Origin: Dehalococcoidales bacterium
GTDB taxonomy: Bacteria; Chloroflexota; Dehalococcoidia; Dehalococcoidales; UBA2162
Direction: 5' to 3'
Length of the DNA stretch: 14,500 nt
Assembly (NCBI GenBank): GCA_030648675.1
Contig: JAUSGV010000057.1
Coordinates: forward strand, 1 to 14,500
The notes beneath the pieces are model-generated. The model was given only the letters and a program-made list of their open reading frames with translations. It was not told the DNA's origin and did no database searches. Shown here in pieces: positions 6,997-14,126 of the stretch. Position 1 is the stretch's first letter. The number at the start of each line of letters is the position of its first letter. The position numbers were made by a program, and so were the translations under genes.

Positions 6997-8835
6997 ATGG
7001 GAAAATTCCTGAGGCTTATATTAATCGTATTTATCGCAACCGTACTTTCAATCGGAGGGAAGCAACCGACCGGTGCGGCCAATCAGGGGTGGCTGGCCGG
7101 CTGGGGTAACCGCGTCCAACTTACTCTTGATCACACCAAGATCAACTCTACCCTTTCGGATTTTCCTGTGTTGGTACATCTAAGTTCATCTTCCGGTATC
7201 GATAAATCGGATGTTTCGTCGGTGTTTGAAACTCTTGGAACCGACACGAATCGCCGTAAGATCGCTGTAACCGCCGGCGATGGAACGACACAACTGTACG
7301 TTGAGATTGAAAGATGGGACACCGCCAACAAGCAAGCCTGGTTGTGGGTAAAGGTGCCAAGCATTTCTAACAAGGTCGATACTATTCTGTATCTGTATTT
7401 CGACATTCTCCAATCAGACAACCTGGATAAAGTAGGAGACACCGGTTCGATCGCGGCACAGAAGGTTTGGGACGCCAATTATGTTATGGTGCAGCACATG
7501 GAGCAGGACGGCAACACGACCCCTAACATTTTCAAGGACTCTACCAGCCATAAACATGACGGAACGGGTGATCACGGCAAAATTGTCGCCGCCTCGCAAT
7601 CCACTCCATCGATAATAGGTCTGGGACAGGCCTTCGATAATTCCGCCTGCATAACCATTCCAGACAGCGATGATTTTTCGGTGACGACGACGGAAGAACT
7701 GACTATAAGTCTGTGGCTCAGCGAATCGGTGCCTAACTTCCAGAGTGGCGGGTTGGTCAACGTCATCGGAAAGGGCGACGTCGGCGAGTATGAATGGTCA
7801 CTTTTTATGTATCAGCGAGATTGGACAGACCGTTCACAAAGGGTCTCTTTCTACGTGGATAATCCCAAAGGCGGTCTTGGCACCGGTTCGTACACGCAAA
7901 AGCCGGTCGCTGTAAACGAAGGGATGTACATAACGGCCAAGGTTGACAACAAATACACTTATATTTACAGGAACGGGGCACTTGCCGGGAAGGATCCTTA
8001 CAAAGGACCCGACGCCTACGTAGAAATCTTTCCCCAAAACGGAGGCATGCCTGTCAGAATCGGAACGAGGGACTTTGGTACCTGGTTCCAGGGCCGCATA
8101 GACGAAGTACGTATTTCCAATGTGTCGAGGTCGAGCGAGTATATAAGTGCCAGCTACCAGTCTGATATGGACAACCTTGTCAGGTTTGGGACAGTCCAAA
8201 ACGATCAACCGGTGTTCAATCCGGTTGGCGACAAATTCATCGCCGCAGGGGAACCTCTCGCGTTCGGCATACAGGCGATAAACAGGAGCCTCAAGCCTTT
8301 AACGTATACTACAGCCAATCTCCCTTCAGGGGCAAGCTTTGACGCTCCTTCTAAAACGTTCTCCTGGGTGCCGCAGTCAATCCAGGTCGGCACATATCTT
8401 GTCCGTTTTGAGGTCACCGACGGCGTATTTAGCGACACGATCGACGTGAAGATAACGGTGTTGGAGCCAATCCCCACACCGCCCGAACCAGCAGCAAACC
8501 AGTCGCCAGATGTTCAGCCCTCGGATAACCCCTCGGCACCGGAGCCTCCTCCTTCCGGCCAGCCGGCATCTGGACAGCCGCCCTCAGCGGATCAGCCTTC
8601 GGGACCGCCTGCCCCAAGTCTCCCCCCAGTGGGCACATCTTCCGAACCGCCCACAATGAGCCAGCAGGATCCAAACCAACCAGTTTCGACGCCGGAAACT
8701 CGTGAAGACCCCCCCGGTTATTACAGTCACATTCATTATGGCTGGATTATGATGGCGAGCGCGTTGTTAGGTGTATTGATAATTGCCACGGTTGCAGCCG
8801 CAACGGCTATGCGACGAGGTCGAAAGGGTAAATAG
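6997..8835 (+). CDS. Secreted, membrane-anchored surface protein: DUF2341 + LamG/ConA-like + Ig-like domain
   Basis: 612 residues. Residues 1-29 form a signal peptide (basic start, hydrophobic core, GAA near the likely cut). Residues 32-137 resemble DUF2341, a beta-sandwich often paired with LamG. About 165-400 is a LamG/concanavalin A-like domain, ending with the typical GRIDEVRISN segment. About 408-490 looks like a putative Ig/cadherin-like (He_PIG-type) domain with LPSGASFDAPSKTFSW. About 490-575 is a proline/serine/glutamine-rich spacer. A membrane helix at about 585-606 is followed by the basic tail RRGRKGK, placing the body outside the cell. Start: ATG 6997 with AAAGGG about 8 nt upstream; an earlier GTG at 6955 would bury the signal peptide. 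LamG domains often bind glycans, and its operon position after the flippase suggests a surface protein that binds, or is modified by, the glycan (inference). No sortase LPxTG motif is visible. Confidence 0.8.
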   Translation: MGKFLRLILIVFIATVLSIGGKQPTGAANQGWLAGWGNRVQLTLDHTKINSTLSDFPVLVHLSSSSGIDKSDVSSVFETLGTDTNRRKIAVTAGDGTTQLYVEIERWDTANKQAWLWVKVPSISNKVDTILYLYFDILQSDNLDKVGDTGSIAAQKVWDANYVMVQHMEQDGNTTPNIFKDSTSHKHDGTGDHGKIVAASQSTPSIIGLGQAFDNSACITIPDSDDFSVTTTEELTISLWLSESVPNFQSGGLVNVIGKGDVGEYEWSLFMYQRDWTDRSQRVSFYVDNPKGGLGTGSYTQKPVAVNEGMYITAKVDNKYTYIYRNGALAGKDPYKGPDAYVEIFPQNGGMPVRIGTRDFGTWFQGRIDEVRISNVSRSSEYISASYQSDMDNLVRFGTVQNDQPVFNPVGDKFIAAGEPLAFGIQAINRSLKPLTYTTANLPSGASFDAPSKTFSWVPQSIQVGTYLVRFEVTDGVFSDTIDVKITVLEPIPTPPEPAANQSPDVQPSDNPSAPEPPPSGQPASGQPPSADQPSGPPAPSLPPVGTSSEPPTMSQQDPNQPVSTPETREDPPGYYSHIHYGWIMMASALLGVLIIATVAAATAMRRGRKGK

Positions 8836-8839
8836 TTGT

Positions 8840-9355
8840 ATGATTATTCAGATAAGACGCATGAACCGCCATGAATCTGGTAACGCCAGGGCAAACGGAT
8901 TGAAGGCCTTGATAAACCCGCGCGATATATTAGGTTTGGCATTGCTGTTAACCAGCGCACCAGCTACTTTTTATTCCTATTTTATTTTGCGGTCTGTGCA
9001 TTTGGCTGCAGTATGGATGTCGGCGACAATAATCGGGATGACAGCGCTGTTCGTGACATTCGGTATAGCGTATTCTACGGAAGAGGAACGCTCAATATTC
9101 AAACAAAAGTTTAAAAGTTTTATCCTTTCCCTGATAGTAGCATTTGGCGGCTTAGATTTCATTTTTGCAGCTATAAAAGAAACCGCTTTATCCGTTTACT
9201 TTATCGCTAACGCCCTGGCTTTCATGGTTCTAGTACTTGCCTACCACAACTTTAGCCCGGCGACTAAATCAAGGTTACATGCTGCAGCAACCGTTATTTT
9301 TGTCGTATTCATCGCCATCGTGTCATACAAGGTAAGTTTGATATTGATGAGTTAA
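8840..9355 (+). CDS. Small polytopic membrane protein of unknown function
   Basis: 171 residues with about five hydrophobic segments (roughly 30-50, 54-78, 93-113, 118-136, 148-168) and short charged connections such as STEEERSIFKQK (79-90). I recognise no family. The N-terminus is basic (IRRMNRHE), consistent with the first helix entering from the cytoplasm. It starts 4 nt after the upstream stop; ATG 8840 has AAAGGG about 11 nt away inside the previous gene, while ATG 8861 is a possible alternative without a clear site. It is the last gene of the tightly packed set, so it probably works with the surface glycan machinery or the anchored protein before it, but that is context only. Confidence 0.6.
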   Translation: MIIQIRRMNRHESGNARANGLKALINPRDILGLALLLTSAPATFYSYFILRSVHLAAVWMSATIIGMTALFVTFGIAYSTEEERSIFKQKFKSFILSLIVAFGGLDFIFAAIKETALSVYFIANALAFMVLVLAYHNFSPATKSRLHAAATVIFVVFIAIVSYKVSLILMS

Positions 9356-9383
9356 GCTTCGTCCGGCATCGAAGTAAGCTTAA
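9352..9383 (+). terminator. Possible imperfect hairpin at the end of the first operon
   Basis: TTAAGCTT (9352-9359) is exactly complementary to AAGCTTAA (9376-9383). CTTCG/CGAAG inside can extend the stem to about 10 pairs with a 3-nt bulge. It overlaps the stop of the preceding gene and no T-run follows directly, so this is at best a weak terminator or an RNA-stabilising structure. Confidence 0.3.
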
Positions 9384-9699
9384 GACCAGGTTCGAGTTAT
9401 TGGTTCCACATGACAAGCTGCTAAAACCTCTATACTTCCAAGGGACTACTCGATATCAGTTCGAGCATGGCGAATGACACAAATTTGTCACAAACTCAAT
9501 GTTTTTTTTATGACTTTTAAACTGTCTTCGCCTTAAGATAATTATTAAATAAACAATTGTAGATAGTTATAGTGACGTAAGTTGAGATTTAGTGGCGCCG
9601 TGATATGGCGAAATCACGAGTGATGCCAGTAAATTGGAAACCGGATCAATGGATACCGACAAAGAAAGGCGTCATCAAATTTAAAGGAGAGTGGGTGAT
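9384..9699 (+). promoter_or_regulatory. AT-rich intergenic region, probable upstream control region of the HTH/aminotransferase group
   Basis: About 315 nt without a convincing gene. It contains a perfect 10-bp palindrome ACAAATTTGT (9479-9488), flanked so that TGACA/TGTCA (9475-9479 and 9486-9490) form an inverted repeat; a T8 run at 9502-9509; and a very AT-rich stretch at 9536-9570. A weak sigma70-like pair is TTAAAT (9545-9550) with TATAGT (9568-9573) at 17 nt spacing. A break in the tight gene packing plus AT-richness makes a promoter here likely, but the exact elements are guesses. The 39-codon frame 9605-9724 lies at its 3' side. Confidence 0.35.
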
Positions 9700-9724
9700 A
9701 TGGGGTACAAACAAGGCGGTTTGA
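9605..9724 (+). CDS. Possible 39-residue small protein overlapping the HTH gene
   Basis: ATG 9605 to TGA 9722-9724 encodes 39 residues, unusually rich in Lys and Trp (four Trp), with GVIKFKGEWVIWG in its second half. It overlaps the 5' end of the HTH gene in another frame and would place translation through that gene's ribosome site, a possible leader or coupling arrangement. There is no Shine-Dalgarno sequence before it and the length is within chance expectation, so the call is weak. Confidence 0.2.
   Translation: MAKSRVMPVNWKPDQWIPTKKGVIKFKGEWVIWGTNKAV
9684..9690 (+). promoter_or_regulatory. Ribosome binding site for the HTH gene
   Basis: AAGGAGA with its GGAG core 10 nt before ATG 9700. 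The in-frame GTG at 9691 is too close to this site, so ATG 9700 is preferred. Confidence 0.6.
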
Positions 9725-9906
9725 TAACAACTACCGTGGCGGCAAGAATGCTTAACATACATATTAATACGGTGAGAAGATGGAGCGATCAGGGCATATT
9801 GAAAGCCTATCGTATTGGGCCCCGCGGCGATAGAAGGTTTGTTCGGGAAGATGTTATCGGAGTTCTTAAAACCGACGATTATGGCTACAAGACCTCGACC
9901 GGTTAG
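9700..9906 (+). CDS. Small excisionase/MerR-type helix-turn-helix DNA-binding protein (BldC-like)
   Basis: 68 residues, almost entirely one winged helix-turn-helix domain. The HTH spans about residues 9-30 (TTTVAARMLNIHINTVRRW), followed by the wing RIGPRGDRRF (38-47) and EDV. This is the HTH_17/excisionase family pattern, also seen in small regulators such as BldC. No effector domain is present. No integrase, att-like repeat or phage gene lies nearby, so a role as transcription factor for this locus is likelier than excision. It sits directly upstream of the aminotransferase gene, with 131 nt between, and downstream of the AT-rich gap containing a palindrome, so autoregulation or control of one or both operons is plausible (inference). 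Start ATG 9700 is chosen for its ribosome binding site. Confidence 0.8.
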   Translation: MGYKQGGLITTTVAARMLNIHINTVRRWSDQGILKAYRIGPRGDRRFVREDVIGVLKTDDYGYKTSTG

Positions 9907-10037
9907 GCCGAATGTTTGTGCCGACGCAAATTCAAGATGCCATACACCTGGATTTGTAAGGGTCTTGATAGTTGTTCCGCACAAGAACAAAGACTGAAAT
10001 TGTCAAGTACAGACTAATCGTGGAATAAGGAGATAGA

Positions 10038-11186
10038 ATGCGCATTCCGATGACTGACCTCAGAGCACAATACAGCTCTCTCAAAGAAGAGATAGACAGT
10101 GCAATCGGCAGAGTAATTGAATCAGGACGGTTTATTCTTGGCCCGGAAGTGGAGTCGTTTGAAACAGAAATGGCTGCGTTTTGTAGAGCGAAGTTTGCGA
10201 TCGGTGTCGGCTCAGGAACGGATGCTCTTGTTCTGGCATTGAAAGCCGGTGGAGTTGCGCCGGGCGATGAAGTGATTACTACCCCGTTCTCGTTCATCGC
10301 CACGGCCATGTCAATAATTCATTGTGGAGCTTTGCCGGTATTCGTCGACATCGACCCTACAACGTATAATATCGATCCCCGGCAAATAGAAGCACGGATT
10401 TCCGCGAAAACTAAGGCTATTGTACCGGCACATCTATTCGGACAAGCTGCAGACATGGAATCTATTATGGATATCGCGCGGGATTACAAACTGAAAGTCA
10501 TCGAAGACGCAGCTCAAGCCCTAAGCGCTGAATATAATGGGCAGAAAGTCGGCTCAATCGGGGATGCTGGTTGTTTGAGTTTTTTCCCGGCGAAGAATCT
10601 GGGAGCTTTTGGGGACGGCGGCATGGTAATTACCAATAATCCCCAGATCGCCGATACCGTCAAAATGTTACGGAATCACGGTTCAAAGATCAGTTATTAT
10701 CACGTTTTACCCGGTTTCAACAGCCGGCTTGATGCAATGCAGGCGGCTATACTGAGGGTAAAACTCAGGCACTTGGAAAACTGGAGCAGCTTGCGCCGCC
10801 AAAAGGCAGCGTTGTATTCCGATCTTCTCGGGCAAGTCGAAGGCATTGAAACCCCTAATGTGAGTGGTCGGAATACGATATCCGCAAACTACTACACCGT
10901 TCGCTTGTTAAATCACGGTCCGGACAGAGGCGAGCTTCGTAGTTATCTTGCCTCAAAGGGTATCGAAACCAATATATATTACCCTCTTTCTCTACATCTT
11001 CAAGAAGCTTTTCGGCACCTGGGCTATCATCCCGGGGATTTCCCCCACAGTGAATTAGCCCAACAGCAAGTCATCTCATTCCCCATATACCCTGAGATCC
11101 GAGATGAAGACATCGCTGAAGTTGTGGATTGTGTGAAAGAGTTCTCTCAACACAATTCGCGCGGGGTACTTTCCAAAGCGAACTGA
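10038..11186 (+). CDS. DegT/DnrJ/EryC1 PLP-dependent sugar aminotransferase, WbpE/GnnB-like (3-keto-sugar aminotransferase)
   Basis: 382 residues, full length for the family. GSGTDAL (58-64) binds the cofactor phosphate, EDAAQ (156-160) carries Asp157 for the pyridine nitrogen, and FFPAKNLGAFGDGG (182-195) carries the Schiff-base lysine at 186. GFNSRLDAMQAA shows the subunit-contact motif. The segment from TTPFSFIATA to FVDIDPTTYNIDP closely follows WbpE/WlbC, which aminate C3 of a UDP-3-keto-GlcNAc(A). That fits the Gfo/Idh 3-dehydrogenase at 872-1798, so I infer the pair makes a 3-amino sugar nucleotide. A strong site AAGGAG lies about 6 nt before the ATG. The next gene follows after 12 nt. 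No acetyltransferase of the WbpD type is found in the window. Confidence 0.9.
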   Translation: MRIPMTDLRAQYSSLKEEIDSAIGRVIESGRFILGPEVESFETEMAAFCRAKFAIGVGSGTDALVLALKAGGVAPGDEVITTPFSFIATAMSIIHCGALPVFVDIDPTTYNIDPRQIEARISAKTKAIVPAHLFGQAADMESIMDIARDYKLKVIEDAAQALSAEYNGQKVGSIGDAGCLSFFPAKNLGAFGDGGMVITNNPQIADTVKMLRNHGSKISYYHVLPGFNSRLDAMQAAILRVKLRHLENWSSLRRQKAALYSDLLGQVEGIETPNVSGRNTISANYYTVRLLNHGPDRGELRSYLASKGIETNIYYPLSLHLQEAFRHLGYHPGDFPHSELAQQQVISFPIYPEIRDEDIAEVVDCVKEFSQHNSRGVLSKAN

Positions 11187-11198
11187 GGAAGCAGCGAA

Positions 11199-11837
11199 AT
11201 GGTAGTAGGTTTCAAGCGGATACTGGTCATCAGTCCGCACACTGACGACGGTGAACTCGGAGCCGGAGGCACAATTGCCCGATTTCTTGGCGAGGGAAAA
11301 GAAGTATACTACGTCGCATTTTCAGGTTGCGAGCTTTCGGTACCGGTTGGGTTGCCGAAAGACATCCTTCGGAAAGAATGCATTAGGTCCACATCAGCGG
11401 TCGGCCTGCCAGCCGAAAGAGTGAAACTTCTGGATTACCAGGTCAGGACATTTCCCGAACACCGGCAAGAAATACTGGAAGAACTGGTAAGGATAAGCAG
11501 GGAGCTGCAACCGGATTTAGTCATGGTTCCGTCGTCCCAGGATATGCACCAGGACCACGGCACGATATACCAGGAATCACTCAGAGCATTTAAACGTAAT
11601 GCTTCGATCTGGGGGTATGAGCATCCCTGGAACAATTTAACCTTTACCACCGACATTTTTGTGAAATTGAATGAAGAACATGTTCAGAAGAAATTGAAAG
11701 CACTCAGTGAATACAAGTCACAGGGAAGCAGAGGATACATGAAAGAGTCGAGCGTTCGTTCATTGCTAACCACCCGCGGAGCGCAGCTTGATACTGAGTA
11801 CGCCGAGACATTCGAACTGGTGAGATGGATATGTTAA
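11199..11837 (+). CDS. PIG-L/LmbE family zinc-dependent N-deacetylase
   Basis: 212 residues. SPHTDDGELGAGG (12-24) is the metal motif, corresponding to the classical HPDDE block with His14 and Asp17 as zinc ligands and Asp16 as general base; Pro and Glu of the classical form are replaced by Thr15 and Gly18. HQDH (117-120) supplies the third ligand, and DLVMVPSSQDMH precedes it as expected. Known members remove the N-acetyl group from GlcNAc-containing lipids or thiol precursors. Placed between two sugar aminotransferases, this one probably deacetylates a nucleotide sugar or glycan intermediate in the cytoplasm (inference). No signal peptide. The start has GAGGAAG about 8 nt upstream; the gaps to neighbours are 12 and 9 nt, consistent with co-transcription. 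Confidence 0.85.
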   Translation: MVVGFKRILVISPHTDDGELGAGGTIARFLGEGKEVYYVAFSGCELSVPVGLPKDILRKECIRSTSAVGLPAERVKLLDYQVRTFPEHRQEILEELVRISRELQPDLVMVPSSQDMHQDHGTIYQESLRAFKRNASIWGYEHPWNNLTFTTDIFVKLNEEHVQKKLKALSEYKSQGSRGYMKESSVRSLLTTRGAQLDTEYAETFELVRWIC

Positions 11838-11846
11838 GGGGGGAAT

Positions 11847-12989
11847 ATGGAAATACCTTCGACTAAACCGTTTTTCAGTGACGAAAGCATTAAAGCCATT
11901 TCAGGAGAAATAGAACAGGTATTGAAAAGCGGCAATTTAATACTGGGCCCTTATACAAGCAGGTTCGAAGCGTCTTTCAAGGAATACTGCGGGGTCAAAC
12001 GGGCAGTAGGCGTTAGCTCATGTACAGCCGCTCTTGAGATCGTCCTTCGCTACTTCGATGTTACCGATAGCGACGTGGTTGTGCCCACCAATACATTTAT
12101 CGCCACAAGCAACGCCGTTTTGTACGCCGGGGGACACCCTGTACTGGCAGATATAAACCCCGATACCCTGTGTCTCGACCCGAAAGACTTGCAGCAAAGG
12201 ATAACGCCGCAGACGAAGGGTGTCATTGTAGTCCACCTGGCGGGACTCCCTTGCCCCGACGTTAACGAAATCCATTCCATCTGCCGGGAGAATGGACTTT
12301 TCTTGATTGAAGACGTAGCTCACGCACATGGCGGTACCATCGGCGGCAGAAAAACCGGAAGCATTGGTGACGCGGGCTGCTTTTCCTTCTATCCCACCAA
12401 GGTGATGACCACCTGTACCGGCGGGATGATAACCACTAACGATGACAAACTTGCGAATTATGCGGTCAGCCTGCGCCATCACGGCGTAGGCAGCGGGCTG
12501 ACTCAAATCGTCAACCTTGGTAATGATTGGCTGATGAATGAAGTAGATGCGGTGCTGGGTTTCCACCAACTGGCTGCTCTTGAAAATAACTTACGGCAAA
12601 GGAACGATATAGCCTCGCAGTATTCCACGGCATTCGAAGACTGTGAGTGGGCAAGTACTTTTCGGGTGCCTGCCGATATCCGCCACAGTTATTACAAATA
12701 TCCTGTCCTTTTATCTCCGGCTATCGACAGGCAGCAATTGAACCAGAGGATGAAAAAGGAACGCGGCATCGCATTGGGTTCGGTCTACGACCCCCCATGC
12801 CATCTCCAACCCGTGTACCAGCGCATTTTCGGGTACCGCGACGGGATGTTCCCGGTCGCTGACAACATTCTGAAACGTGTTTGTTGCCTCCCGATGTATC
12901 CTCAGATGACCGCAACGGAAGTAAAATACGTTGTTGACTCACTGTCAACTCTATTGCCGGCGTGTAAAAAGGAAACTGCCATCGTTTAA
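11847..12989 (+). CDS. Second DegT/DnrJ/EryC1 PLP-dependent aminotransferase
   Basis: 380 residues, full length. SSCTAALE (57-64) is the phosphate-binding turn, EDVAHAHG (155-162) holds Asp156, and FYPTKVMTTCTGGM (181-194) holds the Schiff-base Lys185. The TTCTGG stretch after the lysine differs from the more common TGEGG in 4-aminotransferases and from NLGAFGDGG in the first copy, so this is a different subgroup and not a recent duplicate. It resembles perosamine-synthase/ArnB-type enzymes that aminate keto-sugars bound to UDP, GDP or dTDP; the carbon and nucleotide cannot be decided. A very strong ribosome site (AGGGGGG) lies about 3-9 nt before the ATG, 9 nt after the deacetylase gene. Likely role: a second amino sugar for the same glycan (inference). 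Confidence 0.85.
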   Translation: MEIPSTKPFFSDESIKAISGEIEQVLKSGNLILGPYTSRFEASFKEYCGVKRAVGVSSCTAALEIVLRYFDVTDSDVVVPTNTFIATSNAVLYAGGHPVLADINPDTLCLDPKDLQQRITPQTKGVIVVHLAGLPCPDVNEIHSICRENGLFLIEDVAHAHGGTIGGRKTGSIGDAGCFSFYPTKVMTTCTGGMITTNDDKLANYAVSLRHHGVGSGLTQIVNLGNDWLMNEVDAVLGFHQLAALENNLRQRNDIASQYSTAFEDCEWASTFRVPADIRHSYYKYPVLLSPAIDRQQLNQRMKKERGIALGSVYDPPCHLQPVYQRIFGYRDGMFPVADNILKRVCCLPMYPQMTATEVKYVVDSLSTLLPACKKETAIV

Positions 12990-13037
12990 ACGAGTTGGTA
13001 ATTTGCTCCTTTTAAGAAAAAAATTCATCAAGAAAGA

Positions 13038-13967
13038 ATGTCCTTGAAAATAAGAATACCAAATCCGCTCATAATCATTAACGTTCTCGACATCTTGCTG
13101 GCAGCCAGCATCTTCCTTATTCCCCTGGCTCCGGTGCGTTTCATCCTTGGTTTGCCACTGCTTTTGTTTTTCCCGGGCTATACTTTGGTACAGGCATTGT
13201 TTGTCAACAGAAAAGAAATTGGTGCTCTGGAAACCATCGGGATCAGCGGCGCCATGAGTATCGCAGTCACGGGAATGACCGGCTTCATGCTGAATTACAC
13301 AAAATGGGGCATACGCTTCGAGCCGGCTATGGGCTTTATAGGAGGGTTTGTTTTAGCAGCATCCGTTGTAGCCCTTGTCAGGCAAGCGGTTTCATCCGAC
13401 GGCGTCAAATGGTTTACCGAATTGATCATTAATCAGCCGGCCTGGAAAATTCCGTCAAATAAAGGGATGGGATTCCTCGCCTTGACCGTAACTTTGCTAG
13501 TTTCAATCGTGGCCGTCGCATATGCGGCAGTTGATTTAAAAGCCAAAGAAACCTTTACCGAATTCTATGTTTTGGGCCTAAACGGCAAGGCAGATGACTA
13601 CCCCACCGCATTCACCATGGAATCCGGGAACGTTACGCGTGTCAGCTATACTGACGGCAATGAAACGGGAGGTCAGTGGGGTAAAGTTTATTTGAATATC
13701 GTTAACCACGAAAGCTCTACGGCGGTCTATTCTATATATATTAGTGTTGACGGACAGCCGGCAGAGTTCATTTACGGCGGCACTCCAAATTATCAGTTGG
13801 GCAACATACAATTAAGACAAGGCGAAAAATGGGAAGGCGAGATAGGCTTCACCCCGGAGCACATTGGTAACACTCAAAAGGTAGATTTCCTTCTGTTCAA
13901 AGACGGAGGGACCGATCCCGAAGCCTCGTTGAATTTGTGGATAAGTGCAATAGCACCGACACCTTGA
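13038..13967 (+). CDS. DUF1616-family membrane protein with extracytoplasmic beta-rich domain
   Basis: 309 residues. The N-terminal part holds membrane segments at about 14-33, 36-56, 68-88 and 98-116, with a loop carrying LLLFFPGYTLVQALF (41-55) typical of DUF1616. A fifth hydrophobic segment is at about 144-165. After it, residues 170-309 are polar and rich in beta-prone, Gly/Asn/Thr segments, probably a folded domain outside the membrane. DUF1616 has no established function; members occur in bacteria and archaea, often with surface-glycan and S-layer-type genes. It is separated from the aminotransferase by 48 nt and has only a weak upstream AAGAAAG site, so it may be less strongly expressed. 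It is the last + strand gene before a strong terminator. Confidence 0.8.
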   Translation: MSLKIRIPNPLIIINVLDILLAASIFLIPLAPVRFILGLPLLLFFPGYTLVQALFVNRKEIGALETIGISGAMSIAVTGMTGFMLNYTKWGIRFEPAMGFIGGFVLAASVVALVRQAVSSDGVKWFTELIINQPAWKIPSNKGMGFLALTVTLLVSIVAVAYAAVDLKAKETFTEFYVLGLNGKADDYPTAFTMESGNVTRVSYTDGNETGGQWGKVYLNIVNHESSTAVYSIYISVDGQPAEFIYGGTPNYQLGNIQLRQGEKWEGEIGFTPEHIGNTQKVDFLLFKDGGTDPEASLNLWISAIAPTP

Positions 13968-14068
13968 TCCGGGGGACACGTTGTTATTTGCATCTTACCG
14001 GAGCATCGCTAATGTCGACATGCAGCCGTGCCGAGCCATTGCCCATAGAAGCAGGAGACTACGTATTC

Positions 14069-14103
14069 AAATGGGGGAGCAGCTCCCCGCTGCTCCCCCA
14101 TTT
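14069..14103 (+). terminator. Strong stem-loop between convergent genes, probable bidirectional terminator
   Basis: A perfect 14-bp inverted repeat: AAATGGGGGAGCAG (14069-14082) pairs with CTGCTCCCCCATTT (14090-14103) around a 7-nt loop. The + strand right arm ends in TTT and continues TCTT; the minus-strand copy also ends in an ATTT run. It lies 102 nt after the DUF1616 stop and about 24 nt after the end of the opposing gene, as expected for a shared rho-independent-type terminator. Confidence 0.75.
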
Positions 14104-14126
14104 CTTGGATTCGGAAGAAGCCCGGG

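Noticed and set aside
8470..8710. CCG/CAG-rich low-complexity stretch as a possible DNA repeat array
   Set aside because: It is the coding sequence of the proline-rich spacer; units are irregular in sequence and length, so neither a CRISPR nor a tandem array.
9449..9465. CTCGA/TCGAG inverted repeat with an 8-nt gap
   Set aside because: A five-base arm is within chance and no T-run or gene start is associated.
9700..9906. The HTH gene as an excisionase of a mobile element
   Set aside because: No integrase, terminal repeats, att-like duplication or change of composition is seen around it.
12018..12569. A 183-codon minus-strand open frame
   Set aside because: It lies fully inside the second aminotransferase, whose protein carries all the family motifs; it is a shadow frame.
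12983..12992. Palindrome CGTTTAAACG over the second aminotransferase stop
   Set aside because: It is only 10 bp, lacks a loop or a T-run, and probably reflects chance around the TAA.
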